From: Rhodospirillales bacterium
GTDB taxonomy: Bacteria; Pseudomonadota; Alphaproteobacteria; Acetobacterales; Acetobacteraceae
Direction of reading: 5' to 3'
Assembly (NCBI GenBank): GCA_903644035.1
Contig: CAHJXG010000244.1
Location: 1 to 6,355, forward strand
Length of the DNA: 6,355 bases
Part shown: positions 1-6,169 of the stretch, in pieces
Layout of the letters: each line of letters opens with the position of its first letter
Numbering within the stretch: the stretch's first letter is position 1
Translations under genes and position numbers: made by a program
The notes under the pieces: model-generated
What the model was told of the DNA's origin: nothing
Databases searched by the model: none
What the model saw: only the letters and a program-made list of their open reading frames with translations

Positions 1-229
1 CCAGCGCCACCACGGTCGCCGGCCGCCACCGCCGCATCAGCGCCGCCAGCCGGTCGAGCGTCGCCCGGGTGTCCCAGGGCGGCACCAGCTGCCCGCGCAT
101 GGCGCAGGCCGAGCCTTTCTCCAGATGCAGGTCCGCCACCGCCAGCAGCCCGGCCGCCGGCCACGCCACGCCGCCCAGCGGATCGAGCAGCAGGCGCTCC
201 CCCAGAAGGTGCAGCGGCGCCGCCGTCAT
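1..229 (-). CDS. pdeM: PdeM, ligase-associated DNA repair metallophosphoesterase (N-terminal part, cut by window edge)
   Basis: Only the first 76 codons are present; the gene continues beyond the left edge. The start is the ATG at 229-227, which overlaps the stop of the upstream helicase in an ATGA arrangement, so the two are almost certainly translationally coupled. The peptide begins MTAAPLHLLGERLLLDP and carries ADLHLEKG at residues 32-39. This is the first metal-binding motif (D33-x-H35) of calcineurin-like phosphoesterases in the form typical of PdeM. It is followed by RGQLVPPWDTRATLDRL (45-61) and a strand ending ATVVAL, just where the next motif (GD) should come. Family members act as Mn-dependent DNA endonucleases/phosphodiesterases and occur beside a DEXH helicase, an ATP-dependent ligase and an exonuclease. 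The remaining catalytic motifs lie outside the window, so activity cannot be judged here. Confidence 0.9.
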   Translation of the reverse strand, partial: MTAAPLHLLGERLLLDPLGGVAWPAAGLLAVADLHLEKGSACAMRGQLVPPWDTRATLDRLAALMRRWRPATVVAL

Positions 230-2742
230 GCCGAGCGGGTCCGCTGATTGCGCGGCTTGCGTTGCAGGATGGCCAGGTTGGCGCGGTGCACCGGATGCAC
301 CCGCATCGGCGCGGTGCTGGACGGCGCGTCGCCGGTCGCCTCCGCCACCAAGGCTTCCGTTTCCGCCAGCAGCGCGTCCTCGCCCCCGGCCGTGCGGACC
401 GTCTCCCGCCCGATGTCCAGCAGCACCGGCACCGCGAGCGGCGACACGCGAGACAGCCGCACGTGCCGCACCCGGCCCGCGACCCGCCCGAGCATGGCGG
501 ACAGCCGGCCCAGGTCCGTCAGCCCGCCCGCCGCGTCGGCCCGCGTCGCGCGCAGCAGCACATGGTCCGGCTGATGCCGCCGCAGCACGTCGTAGATCAG
601 GTCGCTGTTCACCGTCACCTGACGGCGGTTCTTTTCCTGGCCCGGGTGGTTGCGCTCGATCAGCCCGGCGACCACCGCGACGTTGCGGAACGTCCGCCGC
701 AGCATGCTGCTCTCCGCCATCCAGGCCTCCAGGTCGTCGCCCAGCATGTCCTGCTCGAACAGCCCAGCCACGTCCTGGGGTTCGTAGGCCGACCACACGG
801 CGATCACGTAGTCCGTCGCGACGAAGCCGAGCGGGCCATAGCCGAACCGCTCCATGCGCCGGGTCAGCAGCATCCCGAGCGTCTGGTGCGCGTTGCGGCC
901 CTCGAAGCAGTAGGCCACCAGGAACCAGCGGCCGTTGCGGGGGAACGTCTCCACCAGCAGGTCGTCGGTCCCCGGCAGCTGCGACCGCTGGGTCTGCAGG
1001 CCCAGCCACTCGCGCACCTGGGGCGGGTAGTGCGACCAGGCGGCGGGATCGTGCAGCATGGCGCGCACCCGGGCCGCGAGGTTCGAGGTCAGCGGATACT
1101 TGGCCCCGGCATAGGCGGGCACCATCGGCTCGCCCGTGCCGCCCTCCGCGACCTCGACCGTCGTCTCCCTGATCCGCACGTAGCGCAGCAGGCGGCCGGC
1201 GAACATGAAGGTGTCGTCGGGCACCATCATGCTGACGAAGCTCTCCTCCACCTCGCCCAGCGCGCCGCCGCCGCGCCCGGCGAGCCGCACCTTGAGCAGC
1301 GGCGCCTCGACGATGGTGCCGAGGTTCATCCGCGCCATGCGGGCCATGCGCTCGCCCCGGATGTGCACCAGGCCGTCGGCGTCGCGGAACAGCTTGCGGT
1401 AGCGGTCATAGGCCGCGAGCGCGTAGCCGCCATCCTCGACGAAGCGCAGCACGTCGTCGAAGTCCGCCCGCGCCAGAGCGGCATAGGGCGCGGCCCGGCG
1501 CACCTCGTCGAACATCGCGTCCGGGTGGAACGGCGCACCCGCCGCCATGAGCAGCAAATGCTGCGCCAGCACGTCGAGGCCGCCGGGCCGCGGCGGGTCA
1601 CCGTCCTGCTCGCGCGCGGCGACGCCCTCGATGGCCGCCTCGCACTCCAAAAGCTCGAACCGGTTGGCCGGGACCAGGATGGCGTTCGACGCCTCGTCCA
1701 TCCGGTGGTTCGCCCGGCCGACGCGCTGCATGAGCCGGCTGACCCCTTTCGGCGCGCCCACTTGGATCACCAGGTCGACGCCCCCCCAGTCGATGCCGAG
1801 GTCGAGCGAGGAGGTCGCCACCACGGCCCGCAGCTGCCCGGCCGACATCGCCGCCTCCACCTTGCGGCGTTGCCCGATGTCGAGGCTGCCGTGATGCAGC
1901 GCGATGGGCAGGGTGTCGGCGTTGATCTTCCACAGCGCCTGGAACAGCAGCTCGCCCTGCGCCCTTGTGTTGACGAACACGATGGTCATGCCGTGCGCGC
2001 CGATCCGCTCCAGGATCGCCGACGCGCTGTTGAGGCCCATGTGGCCGGACCACGGCAGCCGGTCCTCCGGCAGCAGGATCGACAGGGCTGGCGGCGCGCC
2101 CTGCGCCACCTCGATCAGCTCCGGCACGGCGCCCGCACCCACGTAATCCAGCAGCGCCTGCCGGTGCGCGACCGTCGCCGAGAGGCCAACCCGACCCAGG
2201 CCCGGCACCAGCGCGCCGAGCCGCGCCAGGCACAGCGCCAGCTGATCGCCCCGCTTGGTGCCGGCCAGCGCGTGCACCTCGTCGATCACCACCGTCGACA
2301 GCCCCGCGAACATCGCCGGGGCGTCCGCCTGCGACAGCAGGAGCGCAAGGCTTTCCGGCGTGGTCAGCAGGATGTTGGGCGGCTGCTCCTTCTGCCGCTT
2401 GCGGCGGTTGGCCGGGGTGTCGCCGGTCCGCGTCTCGATGGCGATGCCCAGCCCCATCTCCTCTACGGGCGCCAGCAGGTTGCGGGCGATGTCGGTGGCC
2501 AGCGCCTTGAGCGGGCTCACATAAAGCGTGTGCAGACCAGCGCGCGGCGCCGCCGCGAGGTCGATCAGGCTCGCGAGGAACCCGGCCAGCGTCTTGCCGC
2601 CGCCGGTCGGCGCGATCAGCAAGGCGCTGCGCCCGGCCCGCGCCGCCGCGATCATGGCAAGCTGGTGCGGCCGTGGCATCCAGCCGCGCCGGGCGAACCA
2701 CGACGCGAACGGCTCGGGCAAGGGTTCCGGCAATGTTCCCAT
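226..2742 (-). CDS. Ligase-associated DNA damage response DEXH-box helicase (Lhr-core family)
   Basis: This is an 838-aa superfamily 2 helicase of the Lhr-core type, an ATP-dependent 3'-5' translocase in DNA repair. Seen in order: conserved Gln Q27; Walker A APTGGGKT (44-51); motif Ia SPLKALA (76-82); Ib TTPESL (127-132); DEVH box (154-157); SAT (188-190); motif IV TIVFVNTR (253-260); motif V ATSSLDLGIDWGG (309-321); motif VI QRVGRANHR (339-347). A winged-helix and Lhr-specific C-terminal region follow, ending near HPVHRANLA (816-824). The length is normal for this family and there is no frameshift. The frame stays open to an ATG at 2790, but that start leaves only 6 bases to divergent epmA and adds a non-conserved Pro-rich leader, so the ATG at 2742 is preferred. 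Neither start has a good Shine-Dalgarno. The gene overlaps pdeM by 4 bases. It appears to be the first gene of its operon. Confidence 0.96.
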   Translation of the reverse strand: MGTLPEPLPEPFASWFARRGWMPRPHQLAMIAAARAGRSALLIAPTGGGKTLAGFLASLIDLAAAPRAGLHTLYVSPLKALATDIARNLLAPVEEMGLGIAIETRTGDTPANRRKRQKEQPPNILLTTPESLALLLSQADAPAMFAGLSTVVIDEVHALAGTKRGDQLALCLARLGALVPGLGRVGLSATVAHRQALLDYVGAGAVPELIEVAQGAPPALSILLPEDRLPWSGHMGLNSASAILERIGAHGMTIVFVNTRAQGELLFQALWKINADTLPIALHHGSLDIGQRRKVEAAMSAGQLRAVVATSSLDLGIDWGGVDLVIQVGAPKGVSRLMQRVGRANHRMDEASNAILVPANRFELLECEAAIEGVAAREQDGDPPRPGGLDVLAQHLLLMAAGAPFHPDAMFDEVRRAAPYAALARADFDDVLRFVEDGGYALAAYDRYRKLFRDADGLVHIRGERMARMARMNLGTIVEAPLLKVRLAGRGGGALGEVEESFVSMMVPDDTFMFAGRLLRYVRIRETTVEVAEGGTGEPMVPAYAGAKYPLTSNLAARVRAMLHDPAAWSHYPPQVREWLGLQTQRSQLPGTDDLLVETFPRNGRWFLVAYCFEGRNAHQTLGMLLTRRMERFGYGPLGFVATDYVIAVWSAYEPQDVAGLFEQDMLGDDLEAWMAESSMLRRTFRNVAVVAGLIERNHPGQEKNRRQVTVNSDLIYDVLRRHQPDHVLLRATRADAAGGLTDLGRLSAMLGRVAGRVRHVRLSRVSPLAVPVLLDIGRETVRTAGGEDALLAETEALVAEATGDAPSSTAPMRVHPVHRANLAILQRKPRNQRTRSA

Positions 2743-2796
2743 GCAGCAGAAATAGTCCGTGTGGCCCGGCGGCGGAAGTGGCGTTAGCATCGCCCC
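2743..2796. promoter_or_regulatory. Divergent intergenic region between helicase and epmA, with a candidate leaderless -10 for epmA
   Basis: These 54 bases must hold the promoters of both divergent genes, unless transcripts begin inside the coding regions. On the plus strand TAGCAT at 2785-2790 matches four of six TATAAT positions, including the key A2 and T6. It lies 6 bases before the epmA ATG at 2797, which would put the transcript start on the ATG itself. No Shine-Dalgarno precedes that ATG, which fits a leaderless message. The -35 region is poor. No convincing box was seen for the helicase. This is inference from short motifs in GC-rich DNA. Confidence 0.3.
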
Positions 2797-3804
2797 ATGC
2801 CGCCGCCCCTACCACGGTCCTCCTGGCACCCCGACAGCATGGCCGACCGGCTGCCCTTCCTGCGGCGCCGCGCGCTGCTGAGCCAGGCGACCCGCGCCTT
2901 CTTCGACGCCCGTGGCTACACCGAGGTCGAGACGCCCTATGCCGTCCCGGCGCCGGGGGAGGAGGTGCACCTCCGCGCCCTCCGCACCGTCATCCACCGC
3001 CCGGATGGCACGGAACGCGCCTTGTGGCTGCACACCAGCCCCGAGTTCGCCATGAAGCGCCTGCTGGCCGCCGGCGCCGGGCCGGTGTTCCAGTTGGCCC
3101 GAGTCTGGCGCGACGGCGAGGGCAGCGCCCGCCACGCCGCCGAGTTCACCATGCTGGAGTGGTATCGCCCTGGCCTTGATTTCGACGGCTTGATCGAGGA
3201 GACCGCGTCCCTGCTCCGCGCCGTGCTGCCGCCCGTGGTGAGCAGCGGCGGGGTGCGGACCAGCCTCGCCGCGTTCGAGCGTCTCTCGGTCGCGGAGGCG
3301 TTCCTCCGCCATGCCGGCGCAGACGTGCTCGGCACCGCAGGCGACGCCCATGCGCTGGCCCAGAGCGCCGGGGCGGCGCTGCGCACCGACGAGACGTGGG
3401 AGGACCTGTTCTTTCGCCTGCTGCTGGAGCGCGTCGAGCCGCATCTCGGCCAGGCGCATCCCACCGTCCTCACCCACTGGCCCGCCGCCCAGGCGGCGCT
3501 CGCCCGGCGCGACCCGGCGGACCCGCGCGTGGCGCTGCGCTTCGAGCTGTTCGTCTGCGGGATGGAACTCGCCAACGCCTTCGAGGAACTGACCGACGCG
3601 GCCGAGCAGGAGGCGCGCTTCACCGAGGACCGCGCCCGGCGCCATGCGCTGTATGGCCCGGACTGGCCCATGGATGAGGATTTCCTGGCAGCCCTGCGCC
3701 ACGGGATGCCGCCATCCGCCGGCATCGCGCTCGGCTTCGACCGCCTCGCGATGCTGGCCGCTGGCGCCGACCGCATCGGCCAGGTGCTCTGGCTGCCTGA
3801 TTGA
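2797..3804 (+). CDS. epmA: EF-P lysine aminoacylase EpmA homologue (GenX/PoxA, LysRS-like)
   Basis: This 335-aa protein is a paralogue of the class II lysyl-tRNA synthetase catalytic core without a tRNA anticodon-binding domain. It is predicted to ligate (R)-beta-lysine or lysine onto elongation factor P in the cytoplasm. Visible features: motif 1 around FFDARGYTEVETP (35-47); HTSPEFAMKRLL (79-90); motif 2 FQLARVWRDGE (98-108) with EFTMLEWYRPG (116-126); ELANAFEELTD (257-267), carrying the Glu/Asn/Glu set (E257, N260, E264) that aligns with substrate and ATP/metal-binding residues of E. coli EpmA; motif 3 GIALGFDRLAML (309-320). Length is close to the 325 aa of E. coli EpmA. The ATG at 2797 is chosen because the WHPD at 10-13 resembles the family N-terminus and an in-frame stop lies just upstream (2785). 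An alternative ATG is at 2839. No Shine-Dalgarno is seen. efp and epmB are not in the window. A small lipoprotein gene follows after 31 bases. Confidence 0.93.
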   Translation: MPPPLPRSSWHPDSMADRLPFLRRRALLSQATRAFFDARGYTEVETPYAVPAPGEEVHLRALRTVIHRPDGTERALWLHTSPEFAMKRLLAAGAGPVFQLARVWRDGEGSARHAAEFTMLEWYRPGLDFDGLIEETASLLRAVLPPVVSSGGVRTSLAAFERLSVAEAFLRHAGADVLGTAGDAHALAQSAGAALRTDETWEDLFFRLLLERVEPHLGQAHPTVLTHWPAAQAALARRDPADPRVALRFELFVCGMELANAFEELTDAAEQEARFTEDRARRHALYGPDWPMDEDFLAALRHGMPPSAGIALGFDRLAMLAAGADRIGQVLWLPD

Positions 3805-3835
3805 AACGGGCGCTGGCGCTGCCAAATCCTGGGGA

Positions 3836-4207
3836 ATGAAGCGCATTGTGCCATTGCTGCTGGCCGCCACCCTCGCCGGCTGCGCGCCCCCGTTCGACCG
3901 CCCGGCGTTCCTGGCGACGCTCGTGGGCCAGCCGGAGGCCGAGGTGGTGCGCCGGCTCGGCGTCCCGTCACGGACCTATGAGGCCGACGGCCGCAAGTTC
4001 CTGGCCTACTCCGAACGCCGGTCCGAGCTGATCGGCGGCGGCCCGTTCTTCGGCGGCTTCGGCGCGTTCGGTTCAGGGTTCGGCGGGCCGGGGTTCGGCT
4101 ACTCCGCGGCCTTCCCGACGCAGGTCATCGAGCGGGATTGCGAGACCACCTTCGAGGTTGGCGCCGGCCGCGTGCTGGCCTGGTCGCTGCGCGGCAACGC
4201 TTGCTGA
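3836..4207 (+). CDS. Small lipoprotein with BamE/SmpA-like region and Phe/Gly-rich insert
   Basis: This 123-aa protein starts MKRIVPLLLA and has a lipobox LAGC at 13-16, so it should be a lipoprotein with acylated Cys16. Residues 26-59, with the pattern GQPEAEVVRRLGVPSRTYEADGR (31-53) then FLAYSE (55-60), resemble the small SmpA/OmlA/BamE fold (G..eaeV...lG.P...y..dg....Y). Residues 67-89 are a run of Gly and Phe with little else. The C-terminal part has two cysteines, C102 in ERDCETTFEV and the terminal C123, which could pair in the periplasm. ATG 3836 is preceded directly by GGGGA, too close for an ideal ribosome site, but no better start exists and this one gives a proper signal peptide. 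It lies 31 bases after epmA and is probably co-transcribed. It is not BamE itself as far as I can tell; role unknown. Confidence 0.8.
   Translation: MKRIVPLLLAATLAGCAPPFDRPAFLATLVGQPEAEVVRRLGVPSRTYEADGRKFLAYSERRSELIGGGPFFGGFGAFGSGFGGPGFGYSAAFPTQVIERDCETTFEVGAGRVLAWSLRGNAC
4034..4102 (+). repeat. Low-complexity Gly/Phe codon run inside the lipoprotein gene
   Basis: Codons 67-89 of the lipoprotein are built from repeated GGC/GGG and TTC units, for example ggcttcggcgcgttcgg, encoding a Phe-Gly pattern. It looks like a short expanded tract between two more ordinary protein parts. The unit is imperfect, so slippage is plausible but not shown. Confidence 0.55.
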
Positions 4208-4242
4208 CCGGAACGAGGCCGCCCGCGCCGCGTTGCCCAGGA

Positions 4243-4428
4243 ATGCCCGACGTGATCAAGCGTGCCGTCCGCAATGCCGCGCTGCTGGCCGGGGTGGCGC
4301 TCGCGCTGCCCATCTCCTGCGGCCAGGCCAGCGACGGCGTCTACACCGGCGGGATCCAGGCCAGTCCGGCCAGCCGGGTCAACCCCGCGGAACCCGGCTT
4401 CACCAACGACGGCAACCATTCCCAGTAG
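4243..4428 (+). CDS. Small exported protein of unknown function (61 aa)
   Basis: I do not recognise this protein. It has a basic start (IKRAVR, residues 5-10), a hydrophobic stretch ALLAGVALALPIS (13-25) and a cysteine at 26, then a polar, Gly/Pro/Asn-rich tail ending NDGNHSQ. This is the shape of an exported peptide. The sequence before Cys26 (P-I-S-C) is not a proper lipobox because position -3 is Pro, so cleavage by signal peptidase I near GQAS, or retention as a membrane anchor, is equally possible. The start is uncertain: AGGA at 4239-4242 touches the ATG at 4243 but is ideally spaced (9 bases) from a GTG at 4252, which would give a 58-aa product starting MIKRAVR. The gene lies 35 bases after the BamE-like lipoprotein and 15 before another tiny lipoprotein, suggesting one transcript. 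Confidence 0.55.
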   Translation: MPDVIKRAVRNAALLAGVALALPISCGQASDGVYTGGIQASPASRVNPAEPGFTNDGNHSQ

Positions 4429-4430
4429 AC

Positions 4431-4434
4431 GGAG
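4431..4434 (+). promoter_or_regulatory. Ribosome binding site GGAG for the 47-aa lipoprotein
   Basis: GGAG lies 9 bases before the ATG at 4444 and just after the stop of the preceding gene. It supports translation of a reading frame that would otherwise be dismissed as too short. Confidence 0.5.
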
Positions 4435-4443
4435 CCGCAAACC

Positions 4444-4587
4444 ATGCGCGTGTTGACCCTGCTTGCACTACTGGCCGTGTCCGCCTGCGGCGTCACGCCA
4501 ACCGGTCCCGCGGGCCAGCCGAGCAGCACCAACGTGAACCCGATCACCGGGCAGCGCGGCGGCACCAGCGCCGGCAGCAGCCGGTAG
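4444..4587 (+). CDS. Very small lipoprotein (47 aa), unknown function
   Basis: This short frame reads MRVLTLLALLAVSACGVTPT and then a polar Gly/Ser/Thr/Asn tail of about 30 residues ending in SSR. The lipobox V12-S13-A14-C15 fits the consensus well, with Arg2 and a compact hydrophobic core before it. The mature chain from Cys15 would be only 33 residues, too short for a globular domain and rather like entericidin-type or other tiny envelope lipoproteins, though I see no specific family. GGAG 9 bases upstream supports the start. The tail contains PSSTNVNP (26-33), which loosely echoes PASRVNP (42-48) in the preceding 61-aa product, so the two may be related. It ends 7 bases from the stop of the convergent thiE-like gene. 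Confidence 0.6.
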   Translation: MRVLTLLALLAVSACGVTPTGPAGQPSSTNVNPITGQRGGTSAGSSR

Positions 4588-4594
4588 CGAGAGC

Positions 4595-5245
4595 CTAACG
4601 CGCGGCGGCGATGGCGGCGTTCATCGCGCGGACCCCGGCCGCCGGCCCGTCCGGGTGCTGCCAGACCGCGCCCACCACCGCCAGGAAGTTGGCGCCGGCC
4701 TGCACCAGCGGCGCGCAGTTCTCGGCGGTGATGCCGCCGATGGCGACGCAGGGCAGCTCCATCAGCTCGGCCCACCATGCGAGCAGGGCGGGATCGGCGC
4801 GCGTCGGCGCCTCCTTTGTCGCCGTAGGGAAGAACGCGCCGAACGCCACGTAGTCGGCGCCGGCCTCGCCCGCCTGCATCGCGAGGTCCCGGCTGTCATG
4901 GCAGGTGACGCCCAGCATGAGGTCGGCGCCCAGCAGCCTGCGCGCCTCGGGCGCCGCCATGTCGGTCTGGCCGACATGCGCGCCGTCGCAGCCGGTGCCG
5001 GGCACGAGGTCCGCCCGGTCGTTCAGCAGGAACGCGACGCCGCGGGACTGCGCGACCGGGCGCAGCGCGTCGATGGCCCGGCGCCACACGTCGTCATCCG
5101 CCTCCTTCAGCCGAAGCTGCACCGCCGCCACGTCGCCTGCGTCCAGCGCCCGGGCGAGCGTGTCGGCGAACGTGGCGTCGGCCGTGGTCGGCGTGACCAG
5201 GTAGAGCCGGCACGGGTCGCCCACCGGCTCCGCGGTCTGGGCCAA
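4595..5245 (-). CDS. thiE: Thiamine phosphate synthase family protein (ThiE-like)
   Basis: This 216-aa TIM-barrel protein is predicted to join HMP pyrophosphate and thiazole phosphate to make thiamine phosphate in the cytoplasm. Family landmarks: VQLRLK (42-47) matching the HMP-PP-binding QLREK with Leu in place of Glu; LLNDRADL (73-80); GAHVGQTD (88-95) with the Mg-binding Asp; LGVTCHD (111-117); [15 protein letters not shown] (130-144) with the Thr-x-Thr-Lys signature; VAIGGI (167-172); a final phosphate-binding loop near LAVVGAVW (188-195). The start is TTG at 5245, because an in-frame stop (the end of the aldolase gene) lies 3 bases upstream. AAGG is 7 bases before the TTG. A GTG at 5224 is the alternative. 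No other thi genes are nearby, so a paralogue with a TenI-like or other role cannot be excluded, though the key polar residues are kept. Confidence 0.88.
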   Translation of the reverse strand: MAQTAEPVGDPCRLYLVTPTTADATFADTLARALDAGDVAAVQLRLKEADDDVWRRAIDALRPVAQSRGVAFLLNDRADLVPGTGCDGAHVGQTDMAAPEARRLLGADLMLGVTCHDSRDLAMQAGEAGADYVAFGAFFPTATKEAPTRADPALLAWWAELMELPCVAIGGITAENCAPLVQAGANFLAVVGAVWQHPDGPAAGVRAMNAAIAAAR

Positions 5246-5248
5246 GGG

Positions 5249-6169
5249 TCAGCCTTCGAGGTAGAGGTCGATGATCTTGCCGAGCATCGACATCGCCTCC
5301 GCCTCCGGCCGCTGGAAGGTGTTGCGGCCGATGATGCTGCCGTTGGCGCCGCCATCCCGGATGCCGCGGATGTCTTCAAGGATGCTGTCCACATCGCCCC
5401 GCGTCTCGCCGCCGGAAAACACGACGAGGCGCCGGCCGTTGAAGCAGCACTGCACCACGTGGGCCACCCGCTTCGCCATCGTCGAGAGGTCGATGTCCTG
5501 CGTCGCGTAGGTCTTCTTCGCGGCCTCCAGGCTCACCACCGCGGTCGGCGGCTTCACCTTGATGATGTGGGCGCCCATCAGCGCCGCCATGTGCGCGGCG
5601 TAGGCGCAGATGTCGACCGCGGTCTCCGCCGCCTTGTCGAGCGCCGGGCCGCGCGGGTAGCTCCACACCACGACGGCGAGGCCGACGGACTTGGCCTCCT
5701 CCGACATCTCGCGCAGCTCCTCCATCTGGGCGAAGGCGTACTCGCTGCCGGGGTAGATGGTAAAGCCGATGGCCGAGCAGCCGAGGCGCAGCGCGTCCGC
5801 GACCGATCCGGTCACCGCCTGGTCCTTCTCGGTCGCCAGGCTGTTGCTGCTGTTCACCTTGAGGATGGTCGGCAGCGCGCCGGCGTAGGTGCCTGCCCCG
5901 GCCTCGATCATGCCGAGCGGCGCCGCGTAGGCGTTCAGCCCGGCCGCCAGCGCCAGGCGGAAATGGTATTGCGGGTCGTAGGCCGCCGGGTTCGGCGCGA
6001 AGCTGCGGGCGGGTCCGTGCTCGAAACCTTGATCGACCGGCAGGATCACCATCTTGCCGGTGCCGGCCAGCCGGCCCTGCATCAGGATGCGGGCGAGGTT
6101 CGCCTTGGTTCCGGGATTGTCGCTCTCGTAATTGTTCAGAATCGCCTTGACGGTCGATGTGACTTCCAT
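5249..6169 (-). CDS. fbaB: Class I fructose-bisphosphate aldolase, DhnA/FbaB type
   Basis: This 306-aa enzyme is predicted to cleave fructose 1,6-bisphosphate to dihydroxyacetone phosphate and glyceraldehyde 3-phosphate through a Schiff base, in glycolysis/gluconeogenesis. It belongs to the DhnA group, not the metal-dependent class II type. Visible features: NPGTKANLARIL (18-29); ILPVDQGFEHGP (42-53); the barrel strand VVVWSYPRG (166-174); AHIIKVKPPT (200-209), where K204 is the likely Schiff-base lysine (K206 is adjacent); phosphate-binding VFSGGE (250-255) and IIGRNTFQR (279-287). The ATG at 6169 is chosen because MEVTSTVKAILNNYESD matches the usual family N-terminus; the frame is open further upstream but that part does not look like aldolase. 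A GGGGG run lies 5 bases before the ATG, with no classical Shine-Dalgarno. The ThiE-like gene follows 3 bases after the stop and is probably co-transcribed. Confidence 0.95.
   Translation of the reverse strand: MEVTSTVKAILNNYESDNPGTKANLARILMQGRLAGTGKMVILPVDQGFEHGPARSFAPNPAAYDPQYHFRLALAAGLNAYAAPLGMIEAGAGTYAGALPTILKVNSSNSLATEKDQAVTGSVADALRLGCSAIGFTIYPGSEYAFAQMEELREMSEEAKSVGLAVVVWSYPRGPALDKAAETAVDICAYAAHMAALMGAHIIKVKPPTAVVSLEAAKKTYATQDIDLSTMAKRVAHVVQCCFNGRRLVVFSGGETRGDVDSILEDIRGIRDGGANGSIIGRNTFQRPEAEAMSMLGKIIDLYLEG
5253..5256 (-). promoter_or_regulatory. Ribosome binding site AAGG deciding the TTG start of thiE
   Basis: On the minus strand AAGG sits inside the last codons of the aldolase gene, 7 bases before TTG 5245. 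This spacing favours the TTG over the downstream GTG at 5224, whose GGAG is only 3-4 bases away. It also means thiE translation starts within the termination zone of the aldolase. Confidence 0.5.

Noticed and set aside
69..1172. A 367-codon open frame on the plus strand opposite pdeM and the helicase end
   Set aside because: The translation is mostly Pro/Arg/Ala/Ser, typical of an off-frame read of GC-rich coding DNA, and it crosses two well-supported minus-strand genes.
262..2787. An 841-codon open frame on the plus strand opposite the helicase
   Set aside because: It is the exact antisense register of the helicase. In GC-rich genes the codons whose complement is a stop (TTA, CTA, TCA) are rare, so this frame stays open by composition. 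The product is a Arg/His/Gln/Ala-rich string without any motif.
2743..2790. N-terminal extension of the helicase to the ATG at 2790
   Set aside because: It adds a Pro-rich, non-conserved 16 residues and would leave 6 bases between divergent start codons. It cannot be excluded, since neither start has a good ribosome site.
4396..4440. Treating the 61-aa gene as a lipoprotein because of Cys26
   Set aside because: The residue three before the cysteine is Pro, which does not fit a lipobox, so I called it exported without claiming lipidation.
4571..4584. Possible terminator hairpin at the end of the 47-aa lipoprotein gene (ccggc, 4-base loop, gccgg)
   Set aside because: The stem is only 5 bp, lies inside the coding sequence, and no T-run follows on either strand. 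Such stems are common by chance at this G+C content.
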